Assembly: GCA_017508425.1 (NCBI GenBank)
Contig: JAFVYZ010000025.1
Span: forward strand, 1 to 38,447
DNA length: 38,447 bases
Direction of reading: 5' to 3'
Source: Clostridia bacterium
GTDB taxonomy: Bacteria > Bacillota > Clostridia > Oscillospirales > CAG-272
This document shows, in pieces, positions 6,408 through 15,120 of this stretch. The position numbers and the translations under genes are program-made. The first letter of the stretch is position 1. Every line of letters begins with the position of its first letter. Under the pieces are notes generated by a model. That model ran no database searches. It was not told the DNA's origin and worked only from the letters and a program-made list of their open reading frames with translations.

Positions 6408-7351
6408 ATCGAACGGTAAAAGAAATCGGCAAGAAGGTCGTGTCTTTGTTGCCCACCAAACCGTGGCTTTCGTGGCAGTTCAAGAAGAAATTCGGCAGGA
6501 ACATCAATTGGAAGAATCCGACTACGTTTAACGAAAAGCTTCAGTGGCTCAAGGTGTACGACAGAAAGCCCATATACACTACCATGGTAGATAAATACGA
6601 GGCGAAAAAGTACGTAGCCGACATCATCGGAGAGGAGTATATCATCCCCACCCTTGGCGTTTGGGATCGCTTTGAGGATATTGATTTTGACGCGTTGCCC
6701 GATCAGTTCGTGCTCAAATGCACGCACGACAGCGGTGGACTTGTGATCGTTAGAAACAAGGCTGACTTTGATAAAGAAGCGGCGCGCAAAAAGTTCAAAA
6801 TCGCAATGAATCGCAATCCCTATGACGTCACCCGCGAGTGGCCGTATAAGAATGTTAAGCCCCGTATTATCGCGGAGCAATATATGGACGATGGCGAGGT
6901 AGTGGACAAAGCGGATCAGTCGGAAGCTGTTACGTGTGAACGGTTGCAAAGCGAGCACGGATTGTTAGACTACAAGTTTTTGTGTTTTAACGGGAAGGCT
7001 CGAGTGCTTTTTTTGGATATCGGTGTCATTGGTGGCGGAGAAGATCATGCTGAGAACTACTATAGAAACGTGTACGATCAAAACGGCATTGAAATGCCGT
7101 TTAAGGAGACGCGTGAACATTATCCCATCCCGGTTCTTTTGCCGGACAATTTTAAAGAAATGGTAAATGTGGCAGAAGAGCTTTCCAAGGGAATTGCTTG
7201 CTTGCGTGTGGATCTTTATCGACTCAACAGCGGAGAGATCAAGGTGGGAGAGCTAACCTTTTTTCATGGCAGTGGCATGAGCAATATTTTTGTGCCGGAG
7301 GAGTGGGACAGGACGCTTGGCGATTGGATCACGTTGCCCGAAAAGGGATAA
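6404..7351 (+). CDS. TupA-like ATP-grasp protein (copy 2)
   Basis: Paralogue of the protein at 4343-5260, about 315 aa, with the same blocks: TFNEKLQWLKVYDR, MVDKYEAKKYV, IIPTLGVWDRFEDIDFDALP, FVLKCTHDSG, RIIAEQYM, LLDYKFLCFNGKA and RVDLYRLNSGEIKVGELTFF. It differs by an acidic insert (about residues 166-185) before LLDYKF, and by C in place of G in the FVLKxTHDSG block. Expected activity is ATP-dependent carboxylate ligation in surface-polymer synthesis. It starts by ATGA overlap with the upstream GT4. The retained but diverged pair suggests two different acceptor or amino-acid specificities (inference). Confidence 0.85.
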   Translation: MNRTVKEIGKKVVSLLPTKPWLSWQFKKKFGRNINWKNPTTFNEKLQWLKVYDRKPIYTTMVDKYEAKKYVADIIGEEYIIPTLGVWDRFEDIDFDALPDQFVLKCTHDSGGLVIVRNKADFDKEAARKKFKIAMNRNPYDVTREWPYKNVKPRIIAEQYMDDGEVVDKADQSEAVTCERLQSEHGLLDYKFLCFNGKARVLFLDIGVIGGGEDHAENYYRNVYDQNGIEMPFKETREHYPIPVLLPDNFKEMVNVAEELSKGIACLRVDLYRLNSGEIKVGELTFFHGSGMSNIFVPEEWDRTLGDWITLPEKG

Positions 7352-7377
7352 GATTTATGTAGAAGAGGCAGGGAATT

Positions 7378-8460
7378 ATGAAGATCACAATATTTATGAG
7401 CGCCCTGTCGGGAGGCGGTGCAGAGCGCGTCACCTGTAACTTGGCAAACCACCTTTCGGGCTTTGGTCACGAGGTGGAGATCTTGACCATGGGTGATACA
7501 GCGGCGGCTGAGCCCTTAAAAGAAGGGGTAAAATGTGCGCCCCTCTTGACCGATAAAGAAAGAAGCAATGCGCTTATCAATAATGCGAAACGTATTATGC
7601 GATTGCGTCGATATATGAAAAAGCAAGCGGTAGATGCTTATGTGGTTATGTTGCCCGTGCCGAGCATTCTAATGTTGAGCTTTTCCCGTCTCACGAAGGC
7701 TCCTATTTTGATGTCCGAACGTGCTGATCCCAAGGTGTATTCCAAGACGATACAATTTTTCTTGCATCGATTTGTTTCAAAGGCTTCCGGTGTTGTATTT
7801 CAAACCGATGAGGTGGCCGCGTGGTACGAAGCTCATTTGAAGGGCGCCGCGAGCAAGGTGATTCCCAATGCCATCAACCCCGCCTTTATTCGTCCCGCCT
7901 ATGAGGGCGAGAGGGAAAAGGTGATCGTGGGCGCGGGACGCTTTAATACGCAAAAGAATTTTCCGCTGCTCATCCGCGCGTTTGCGAGGATTGCCCCCGA
8001 ATTTCCTGAGCATAAGCTTGTCATCTACGGGCAGGGAAATTTGCTGGAGACCTATCGAGAGCTTGCCAAAGAGCTTGGCGTGTCCGACCGCGTGGTTTTC
8101 CCCGGCTTTGCGAACAATATGCCCGAGGTGCTGGAGAAGGCAAGCATGTTCGTGCTTTCCTCGGACTATGAGGGAATGCCCAATGCGTTAATAGAAGCGA
8201 TGGCATCGGGACTGCCCTGTGTATCTACCGATTGCGGTGGCGGTGGCGCAAGGTTTCTCATCCGCGACGGTGAGAACGGACTTCTCGTTCCCATCGGCGA
8301 TGAAAACGCCATGTCCGAAGCTATGAGAAAGATACTTTCCGACGAGGCTTTTGCGGCTACGCTCGGAAATAACGCAAGAAAATTGCAAGAGACCCTCGCC
8401 CCCGAAAGGATCTACGGCGAGTGGGAGTTGTTTATCAAATCAATTGTGAAGGAGAACTGA
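7378..8460 (+). CDS. Family 4 glycosyltransferase (copy 2)
   Basis: A 360-residue GT4 enzyme related to the one at 5274-6407. Seen: SGGGAERVTCNLANHLSGFG near the N-terminus, GAGRFNTQKNFPLLIRAFA at the domain boundary, and SSDYEGMPNALIEAMASGLP with the EX7E motif, followed by STDCGGGGARFLI. It probably adds the next sugar of the repeat unit from a nucleotide donor in the cytoplasm. AGGGA lies 5 nt before the ATG. It abuts the acetyltransferase gene (GTG start 2 nt after this gene). Confidence 0.92.
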   Translation: MKITIFMSALSGGGAERVTCNLANHLSGFGHEVEILTMGDTAAAEPLKEGVKCAPLLTDKERSNALINNAKRIMRLRRYMKKQAVDAYVVMLPVPSILMLSFSRLTKAPILMSERADPKVYSKTIQFFLHRFVSKASGVVFQTDEVAAWYEAHLKGAASKVIPNAINPAFIRPAYEGEREKVIVGAGRFNTQKNFPLLIRAFARIAPEFPEHKLVIYGQGNLLETYRELAKELGVSDRVVFPGFANNMPEVLEKASMFVLSSDYEGMPNALIEAMASGLPCVSTDCGGGGARFLIRDGENGLLVPIGDENAMSEAMRKILSDEAFAATLGNNARKLQETLAPERIYGEWELFIKSIVKEN

Positions 8461-8461
8461 C

Positions 8462-9022
8462 GTGGGAAGACTGGGTCAAATTATTCGCAAGCTCCATTAT
8501 CACATCAAGCCGGGAGATTCGGTGAAGATCGCCCGCAAGATGGGTGTCCGTTTTACGGCGGAGCCCGGCAAGGAGAAATGCCGCATTTTGTCTGAGCCCT
8601 ATGGCGTGTTCGGCTCGGAGCCTTATCTCATTACCATCGGTGAGAAGGTGGAAATTACCTACGGTGTGCGCTTTATTACGCATGATGGTTCGGTCTGGTG
8701 CTTGCGCAACTATGACGAGCGTTTTCGTGAGCTTGATCTTTTGGGCCCCATTAAGGTGGGCAATAACGTATTCATCGGCAACAATGCGATCATTTTGCCC
8801 GGCGTAACGATCGGGGATAATGTGATCATCGGTGCCGGAGCGGTTGTTGCCCGTGATATCCCGTCAAACAGTGTGGCCGCAGGCGTGCCCGCGAGAGTGA
8901 TCAGGGGCATCGATGAGTATGCTGCGAGGGCTCTTGAAAAAGATGGGGCCGCCAAAACCAAGGGCATGAGTAGCGAGGAAAAGGAAAGAAAGATTCGCGA
9001 AAATTATCCCGAGTGGTTTTGA
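8462..9022 (+). CDS. Hexapeptide-repeat acetyltransferase
   Basis: A left-handed beta-helix acyltransferase of the maltose/galactoside O-acetyltransferase type, 186 aa. Seen: hexapeptide repeats in IKVGNNVFIGNNAIILPGVT and IGDNVIIGAGAVVARDIPSN, then the typical AAGVPARVI exit. An aromatic/loop insert (ITHDGSVWCLRNYDERF) carries the His expected in the active site. It starts with GTG after GAAGGAGAACTGAC. It likely acetylates a sugar hydroxyl (or amino group) of the repeat unit or its precursor, using acetyl-CoA in the cytoplasm. Exact substrate unknown. Confidence 0.9.
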   Translation: MGRLGQIIRKLHYHIKPGDSVKIARKMGVRFTAEPGKEKCRILSEPYGVFGSEPYLITIGEKVEITYGVRFITHDGSVWCLRNYDERFRELDLLGPIKVGNNVFIGNNAIILPGVTIGDNVIIGAGAVVARDIPSNSVAAGVPARVIRGIDEYAARALEKDGAAKTKGMSSEEKERKIRENYPEWF

Positions 9023-9089
9023 CAGGGCTAAAGCGGTATGACGGGGAGACCCGCAAAAAGATTATTCCTTTTCGTAGCGAGGTGCTATT

Positions 9090-10454
9090 GTGAAAATTAC
9101 GTTAACGGAAACCAAGGTGTTCGTTTTCCTAACGACGCTGTTGGTGTTCTTGGATATGCGTCCCTATATTGTTTGGAGCGGGTTTAGTGTGTTAGGCTAC
9201 CGAATTTATACTGCGCTGATCTTGGTGGTCACATTTTATATGGGATATCGGATCCTTTCTAAAAAGAAGGTTGTGGTAGGCCCTACCGTGCCCGATCTGA
9301 CGGAAAAAAACAAAATTCATTCATCACTGCTTTTGGCTTCTGCACTGATTGTGATCCTGTTTTTTTACGAGGTATTCCTTTCCGGTGTGGTCACGGTGAC
9401 ACAGCAACCCTTTAATATGGCAATGCTTTGTGTGCATGTGGGCTTGATGCTTTTTACGTTGCAAGATTGTAATGTGCTGCAGCGCGTTTTTGTAGCCACC
9501 AAAAACATATTTGCAATCATTTTGATTCCTGCCATTTTCGTTTTTCTTTTGCTTCAAATGGGTATTACTGTTCCGTCCACGAGCATCGTAGCCTCCGAGG
9601 GTATTAACGGTGCGGTGCGTTCGTATGATCTTTATTTGGGCTTGGCGGTTATGATCCGGCAGGGCGGCATCGAATTTCTTAATCGACTTTGCGGCTTGTT
9701 TGAGGAACCCGGTTTTGTGGGTACCATGGGTGTATTTTTCCTGCTTGGTGATAAATTGACATTAAAAAAATGGCAAAACGTCGTAATCTTGATCGCTTGC
9801 TTTTTTACGTTTTCGTTGGCCTTTGTATTTCTTTTGTTGATTGGCTTGCTGCTCCGCTTGATTGGCAATCTGAAGCAGCGTACATATTTTGTATTGAGCT
9901 TGATTTTGATCGCGTCATTGGTGGTCGGATATTTTATATTTATGAGTTTACCTCTTACCGGAACGCTTGGCGAATTGCAAGCACGCATGGTGATTACGGA
10001 GGATGGTTTGGTGGGCGACAACCGCTTTGGCTCGTCTGATTTGGCTGTAGCCGCTTATGACAATTTTATGAAAAGCGATCTTCGAACTCGCTTGTTTGGG
10101 TACGGACAAGATAACCGTGTGATCCCCGGCACTGAGATTAGCATTTGGATGAAGGTGCACTCGTACAAAGAGTTTATTTTCGGATTCGGCTTTATTGGAT
10201 TCGGTATTTTGATTCTGGCGCTTATTTGTACTTATGCCGCGAAGTTTTTGCGCACCCCGCGAGGGAAGAAGTGGAGTTTGATGGTTTTACTGATCGTTTT
10301 CCTCATCTCCATTTACCAGCGATACGGCGTTGCGAAATTCCATTATTTTTGTGTGCTGTTTGGCGGCGGTGCCAATTTGGCCTTGATGGATGGTGAGGAC
10401 GATAAAAAAAGTGCATCCTGTCCCGAAGGGACGGTTATGAAATCGTTACCCTGA
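9090..10454 (+). CDS. O-antigen polymerase-like membrane protein (Wzy)
   Basis: A 454-residue polytopic membrane protein with about ten to twelve hydrophobic segments and a larger extracytoplasmic loop between about residues 290 and 350 (GTLGELQARMVITEDG, NRFGSSDLAVAAYDNF). That topology, the RFGSSDLA-like loop and the position between glycosyltransferases and a flippase fit a Wzy-type polymerase joining lipid-linked repeat units outside the membrane. Such proteins have little sequence conservation, so the call rests on topology and context. Start is GTG at 9090 after GCGAGGTGC. The 67-nt gap before it is the largest in the operon. Confidence 0.8.
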   Translation: MKITLTETKVFVFLTTLLVFLDMRPYIVWSGFSVLGYRIYTALILVVTFYMGYRILSKKKVVVGPTVPDLTEKNKIHSSLLLASALIVILFFYEVFLSGVVTVTQQPFNMAMLCVHVGLMLFTLQDCNVLQRVFVATKNIFAIILIPAIFVFLLLQMGITVPSTSIVASEGINGAVRSYDLYLGLAVMIRQGGIEFLNRLCGLFEEPGFVGTMGVFFLLGDKLTLKKWQNVVILIACFFTFSLAFVFLLLIGLLLRLIGNLKQRTYFVLSLILIASLVVGYFIFMSLPLTGTLGELQARMVITEDGLVGDNRFGSSDLAVAAYDNFMKSDLRTRLFGYGQDNRVIPGTEISIWMKVHSYKEFIFGFGFIGFGILILALICTYAAKFLRTPRGKKWSLMVLLIVFLISIYQRYGVAKFHYFCVLFGGGANLALMDGEDDKKSASCPEGTVMKSLP

Positions 10455-10485
10455 GGGCGTGTTGAATGTAAATGTGAGGCTGTAA

Positions 10486-11526
10486 ATGATGAGTGAGTTA
10501 AAGCTTTTTCCTCAAAGCCGAGGACGGTTTCGGTTTCCGTTGAGTAACTTAACTGAATATCGCACGCAGCTTATGGGTATATGCGCGATTGGTGTGATAC
10601 TGTGTCATGCGGTCATGCCCGTAAACGGTGTGGTACTTCCATGGCTGGTGGAGCTGTTTTTTAGCCTTGGAAATCAAGGGGTGGACGTATTCTTTTTCTT
10701 GTCAGGCATCGGTATGTATTATTCCTTGCAAAAGAATATTTCGTTAAAGGAATGGTATGTTAAACGTCTATCGGCCATTGGCATTTCGTATCTTATTCTT
10801 GCCATACCGTTTTATGGCTGGTATGTGACTCATGCAGGTGGAAACATTCTTGATTTTTTGTGCCATTTGTCGTTGATTGGATTTTGGCTTGAAAATTTTG
10901 GAGCTTGGTATATCGCAGTCTTACTTCCGTTGTACATGATTACACCCTTTATGGGGAAATGCATTGATAAAAGCAAGAACAGGGCTTTGACAACTTGTGT
11001 GTTTTTGTTTGGCGTTTTCTTCCTTTGCTGGATCGGCAGGGCGCTTACTACAGGGCTGTGGCAAAATTTGTTTGTTCGTTTTCTGCGTTCTGTGCCGTAT
11101 TTTTTGGGATACGGGCTTGGCAAGGCGGTTCGGGAGAAAAGAAACGTGACATGGTGGATATGCCCGATTTTCGCGGCACTGTTTTTGGCCTTGACCCTGT
11201 TACCCGATCGGATCAGCTTTGCCTATAACGTGCTGTTTATTCCGATCGTGATGATCCTTTGTGTCATTGCTCGTTTTACTTTTGCATATGTTTTGTGGCT
11301 TGATAAAGTATTTTGTTGGTGTGGCAAGCGTTCCCTTGAGCTTTACCTGACAAATATCTTTTTACCTTTTATGCTGCGCGATATTCCTATATGGGGTGCG
11401 GTGTGGAACAAAGGAAATTACGTTTTTTATGCCATTGTGATAGTGCTTGGTGTGGCGGTCAGTCAGGCGGTGTACCTGGCGAAAAAAGCTATTCTGCTTC
11501 GTTTTTTTACAAGGGATACGGTTTAA
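10486..11526 (+). CDS. Acyltransferase family 3 membrane protein
   Basis: An integral membrane O-acyltransferase of the OafA/YrhL (acyltransferase 3) type, 346 aa, with around ten membrane helices. Seen: MGICAIGVILCHAVMP (early helix with the conserved His), FFSLGNQGVDVFFFLSGIGM (the family's VDxFFxLSG block), then WYVKRLSAI, and a late LELYLTNIFLPF. It likely O-acylates the polymer or lipid-linked unit across the membrane. Two adjacent ATGs are possible starts, with GTGAGG upstream. It follows the Wzy-like gene closely and precedes the flippase. Confidence 0.88.
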   Translation: MMSELKLFPQSRGRFRFPLSNLTEYRTQLMGICAIGVILCHAVMPVNGVVLPWLVELFFSLGNQGVDVFFFLSGIGMYYSLQKNISLKEWYVKRLSAIGISYLILAIPFYGWYVTHAGGNILDFLCHLSLIGFWLENFGAWYIAVLLPLYMITPFMGKCIDKSKNRALTTCVFLFGVFFLCWIGRALTTGLWQNLFVRFLRSVPYFLGYGLGKAVREKRNVTWWICPIFAALFLALTLLPDRISFAYNVLFIPIVMILCVIARFTFAYVLWLDKVFCWCGKRSLELYLTNIFLPFMLRDIPIWGAVWNKGNYVFYAIVIVLGVAVSQAVYLAKKAILLRFFTRDTV

Positions 11527-11555
11527 AAATACGTTTTTGAAATGGAGAATCACTC

Positions 11556-13094
11556 ATGCGTTCAAAAAATGCATTGAGAAATTTGATAGTTTCTCTCATC
11601 TATGAGGTTTTTATATTAGCTCTTGGCCTTATTGTGCCAAGATTTATCATACTCTCCTATGGAGATAGCATCAACGGCCTCACGCAAACGATCAATCGAC
11701 TCTTAACGCTTGTAAACTTGTTACAGGCGGGTGCGGTTGGTGCTTCGATCTTCCAAATGCTGAGGCCTGTGGCACAAAACGATTACGAAACGCAAAGTGC
11801 CGTGATGTATGCGTCCAAAAAGTTCTTTGATCGAATGGGCGTGATATATCTTGCCATTATTGCCGTATGCGCGGTATTTTTCGGCTTCTATTTGCAGGAT
11901 GAGGTCCTGGCACCCGTTGAGATCATGCTGTCGTTTTTGGTGCTTGCCATAAACGGGTCCTTGTACTTCTTCTTCACCTCGCGCTATGACATCGTTTTTT
12001 CCAGCTATCAAAAGAAGTATTTATTGACGCTGGCCTCCTTTGTTGAAAGGATCGTATATTACGTATTGCTCTTTTTGGTCATACACGGCGAGCTGTACTT
12101 TGTCTTTATGTACGTGGCACTTCTTTGCGGTGGCTTGGTTCGAGTGGGGATCAATACCATCTTCTATCACAAGCTGGTCGGGGATAAGATCGTTAAAAGA
12201 CCTGCAAACAAGGAGTATAAGATCAAGGATCGCCGTTTCTTAATGCTTTCCAGCATCGGGGATCAAACCATTGCGGCGGCCCCCACGGTCATCATTACGA
12301 CCTTTATCAACTTGGCTGCATCGAGTGTCTTCTCGGTGTATTCAATGATCTATCTTTCCATGAAAACACTGATCAACTCCTTCCACCACGCAGTGTCTGC
12401 CATTTTCGGCAATTTGGTGGCAACGGGGAGCGATCGTAAGATCAGTGAGGTATTTGACGCATTACTGTATGTGTTTTCCATGCTTGGTGCGTTGCTCGCA
12501 GCCTGTTGCGCGTTCCTGTTTATGCCCTTTATTGATCTTTATGCAAAGGGCTTTACCGAAGGGGCGTATATTCAGCCTGCGCTTGCTTGCTTTATCGTGG
12601 CTTACGTTGCGGTGTTCTCGGTAAAAACGGTGATTAATTTTGTCTCACATTCCTGCGGACTTTTCAGGGATACGTGTAAGGCCACGCTTGCTTGCGGTGC
12701 GGTAAGCCTTGTGGTTTGTGTGCTTGCCGCCTTGTTCCTTGATATGCCTTACGTGATGCTCGGTGTTCTTCTTTACGAGCTCAGCTCGATGTGCGTACTG
12801 ATCGCCGCCTTTAAAAAGAAGATCTCTTGGTTTAAGTTGAACATTCGGTGGATCTCGCGTGCGGTCGTTATGATCGTGTTACCGACGCTATCTTGGTGGG
12901 TGTATAAGAGCGGTATTTTCTTTATCGGCGGATGGTTTGGCTGGTTCTTTATGGCTGTGGTATATGCCGTCTTGATGGCCTTGCTCCTGCTTATTTACAC
13001 GCTGATTTTTGATCGAAAGGTGATTTTCCTGCTTTTCGGTTACGTAAAAACGATTTTTTCACGTTCCAAAAATAAAATAAAAGCACAGGGGTAA
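11556..13094 (+). CDS. Polysaccharide flippase (Wzx/MATE-like)
   Basis: A 512-residue membrane protein with about 12-14 hydrophobic segments, of the polysaccharide transporter (PST) branch of the MOP superfamily. Seen: N-terminal IVSLIYEVFILALGLIVPRF and ILSYGDSINGLTQTINRLLT, typical for Wzx proteins of this group. It is expected to flip the undecaprenyl-linked repeat unit to the outer membrane face for the polymerase. GGAGA precedes the ATG. It is separated by only 3 nt from the following gene. Confidence 0.9.
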   Translation: MRSKNALRNLIVSLIYEVFILALGLIVPRFIILSYGDSINGLTQTINRLLTLVNLLQAGAVGASIFQMLRPVAQNDYETQSAVMYASKKFFDRMGVIYLAIIAVCAVFFGFYLQDEVLAPVEIMLSFLVLAINGSLYFFFTSRYDIVFSSYQKKYLLTLASFVERIVYYVLLFLVIHGELYFVFMYVALLCGGLVRVGINTIFYHKLVGDKIVKRPANKEYKIKDRRFLMLSSIGDQTIAAAPTVIITTFINLAASSVFSVYSMIYLSMKTLINSFHHAVSAIFGNLVATGSDRKISEVFDALLYVFSMLGALLAACCAFLFMPFIDLYAKGFTEGAYIQPALACFIVAYVAVFSVKTVINFVSHSCGLFRDTCKATLACGAVSLVVCVLAALFLDMPYVMLGVLLYELSSMCVLIAAFKKKISWFKLNIRWISRAVVMIVLPTLSWWVYKSGIFFIGGWFGWFFMAVVYAVLMALLLLIYTLIFDRKVIFLLFGYVKTIFSRSKNKIKAQG

Positions 13095-13097
13095 TAT

Positions 13098-14069
13098 ATG
13101 CGACGTTATACGATATTCGGCGCAGGAAATGACTATTATAGGGCCTCTTACAAGGATATTTCCAAGGTGGAGGGGGCCGTATATCAAACTGAATTTTTGC
13201 CGAGTAAATCAACACTCATTCGGAAAATACATACTGCGCATTGCTTGATGCCCAAAAAAGCATTGCCGTTTCGAAGCATTTGGTATCGGCATTATTTTGG
13301 AGAAAAGTATCGAGTGGGGGATGAATATGTTTTTGTCTTCTTCCATCTTTGGCATCCTATTTATGAAAACGGATATCTTGATTATTTAAGAAAGACCTAC
13401 CCCGGCTGTAAATGCGTGCTCTTTTTGTGTGATATTGCGTGCGCGCGAAAGCTCGATATGGAGAAGCAAAAAAAGCTTTTCGATCACGTGATGGTGTTTG
13501 AGCGCAATTTTGCAAGAGAGCACGGCATTGCACATTATCCGCTGGTTTACAGCGATTTCCGCCATGAGGTAAAGCTTGAGGACAAGGACATTGACCTATT
13601 GTTTGTCGGTTGGGCCAAGGGACGCTATAAGCTTTTAAAGGAGATCTATGACCGCCTTACGTCCGAGGGGGTCAACTGCCAGTTTTATTTGACAAAGCTG
13701 GATGAGGAGGTGCCGCCCGAGAGCGGTATCCATACAGCGGATTGGGTGCCGTATCCTCAGTATATCGCACTGATGAAGCGCGCCAAATGCGTGTTGGATA
13801 TTATCCCCCCGAATACCGATTGCAGCACGCTGCGAATGAGCGAGTCGATGGCTTACAGCTGCAAGGTGCTGACCAACAATACGCGTATCGTGTACGAGGA
13901 TTTTTACGATCCCGAAAGTATTTCGGCTTATGCGTCGCCCGAGGAGATCGACGTTGAGTTTGTCAAAAAGGAATACGTGCTCCCCGAGAGGGACGAGCAC
14001 GTGAAAAAAATGGGCCCCCGCGCTTTGATCCAATATCTTGATAATATTTTATTTGAAAAAGGAGTGTAA
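13098..14069 (+). CDS. Putative glycosyltransferase
   Basis: A soluble protein of 323 aa with no confident family call. Seen: an N-terminal IFGAGNDYYRASY, a middle YPGCKCVLFLCDIACA strand/turn, then DIDLLFVGWAKGRYKLLKEI, which resembles the start of the donor domain in GT-B enzymes. The C-terminal part has CSTLRMSESMAYSCKVLTNN, resembling the region around the donor-binding site (here RMSESMAYSCK with a conserved-looking Glu). Position among polysaccharide genes supports a glycosyltransferase. AGGGG precedes the ATG. The specificity, and even the activity, is an inference. Confidence 0.6.
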   Translation: MRRYTIFGAGNDYYRASYKDISKVEGAVYQTEFLPSKSTLIRKIHTAHCLMPKKALPFRSIWYRHYFGEKYRVGDEYVFVFFHLWHPIYENGYLDYLRKTYPGCKCVLFLCDIACARKLDMEKQKKLFDHVMVFERNFAREHGIAHYPLVYSDFRHEVKLEDKDIDLLFVGWAKGRYKLLKEIYDRLTSEGVNCQFYLTKLDEEVPPESGIHTADWVPYPQYIALMKRAKCVLDIIPPNTDCSTLRMSESMAYSCKVLTNNTRIVYEDFYDPESISAYASPEEIDVEFVKKEYVLPERDEHVKKMGPRALIQYLDNILFEKGV

Positions 14070-14073
14070 AAAC

Positions 14074-15117
14074 ATGAACGATTCTATATTCAAGGGTGCA
14101 ACCCTGATGATCACGGGCGGAACGGGCTCGTTTGGCAATGCCGTTCTTGAAAGATTCCTGAATACCGATATCAAGGAGATCCGCATTTTCTCTCGCGATG
14201 AAAAGAAGCAGGATGATATGCGCCATCTTTACAATAACGAAAAGCTGCGTTTTTACATTGGCGACGTGCGCGATCTCGCCTCGCTTCGCGGTGCGATGCA
14301 GGGCGTTGACTATCTGTTCCACGCGGCAGCGCTCAAGCAGGTGCCCTCCTGTGAGTTCTTCCCGGTCGAGGCGGTGAAAACCAATGTGCTTGGTACGGAT
14401 AATGTCTTAACTGCTGCCATTGAGGCCGGTGTCAAGCGTGTAGTGTGCCTTTCAACGGATAAGGCGGCATACCCCATCAATGCTATGGGTACCAGCAAGG
14501 CCATGATGGAAAAGGTGATCGTGGCTAAGGCAAGAAACGTAGATCCTGAAAAAACGCGTATTTGCTGCACTCGTTACGGTAACGTGATGTGCTCGCGTGG
14601 TTCTGTCATTCCGCTTTTTATGGATAAGATCAAAAACGGCTTGCCCTTGACGATCACCGAGGGCAGTATGACAAGATTCATCATGAACCTCAATGAGGCG
14701 GTGGATCTTGTGCTCTATGCGTTTGAGCACGGCTCGCAGGGCGACCTTTTCGTGCAAAAGGCAGATGCCTGCACCATCGACGTGCTCACGCAAGCGATCA
14801 AGGAGCTCTTTGAGGTGCCGGATTACCCCACGCAGGTGATCGGCATTCGCCACGGCGAAAAGATGTACGAAACGCTGCTCACCAACGAGGAGTGCGCACG
14901 TGCGATCGACTGCGGTATGTTTTACCGCGTCATTGCCGATAACCGTGATCTCAACTACGAAAAATACCTTTCTCTTGGCAACAAAGAGAGAAGCAAGTTG
15001 AGCGAGTTTAATTCCAACAACACCACCCGCCTTAACGTTGAGCAGGTCAAGAAAAAGCTCCTTACCTCGCAGCTTGTTGTGGATGAGCTTGCTGCTTGGA
15101 AGGCATCGAAGGAGTAA
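14074..15117 (+). CDS. capE: CapE-like UDP-GlcNAc 4,6-dehydratase/5-epimerase
   Basis: An SDR-superfamily enzyme of the CapE/FnlA type, 347 aa. In known systems it converts UDP-GlcNAc to UDP-2-acetamido-2,6-dideoxy-beta-L-arabino-4-hexulose, the first step to L-FucNAc/L-pneumosamine-type sugars. Seen: the NAD(P)-binding TGGTGSFGN (15-22), AAALKQVPSCEFFPVEAVKT, STDKAAYPINAMGTSK with MxxxK (M138, K142) in place of the usual YxxxK as in CapE, and RYGNVMCSRGSVIPLF. AAAGGAGTG precedes the ATG at 14074; an upstream in-frame ATG at 14038 overlaps the previous gene and lacks a site. Directly followed by capF. Confidence 0.9.
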   Translation: MNDSIFKGATLMITGGTGSFGNAVLERFLNTDIKEIRIFSRDEKKQDDMRHLYNNEKLRFYIGDVRDLASLRGAMQGVDYLFHAAALKQVPSCEFFPVEAVKTNVLGTDNVLTAAIEAGVKRVVCLSTDKAAYPINAMGTSKAMMEKVIVAKARNVDPEKTRICCTRYGNVMCSRGSVIPLFMDKIKNGLPLTITEGSMTRFIMNLNEAVDLVLYAFEHGSQGDLFVQKADACTIDVLTQAIKELFEVPDYPTQVIGIRHGEKMYETLLTNEECARAIDCGMFYRVIADNRDLNYEKYLSLGNKERSKLSEFNSNNTTRLNVEQVKKKLLTSQLVVDELAAWKASKE

Positions 15118-15120
15118 TTT

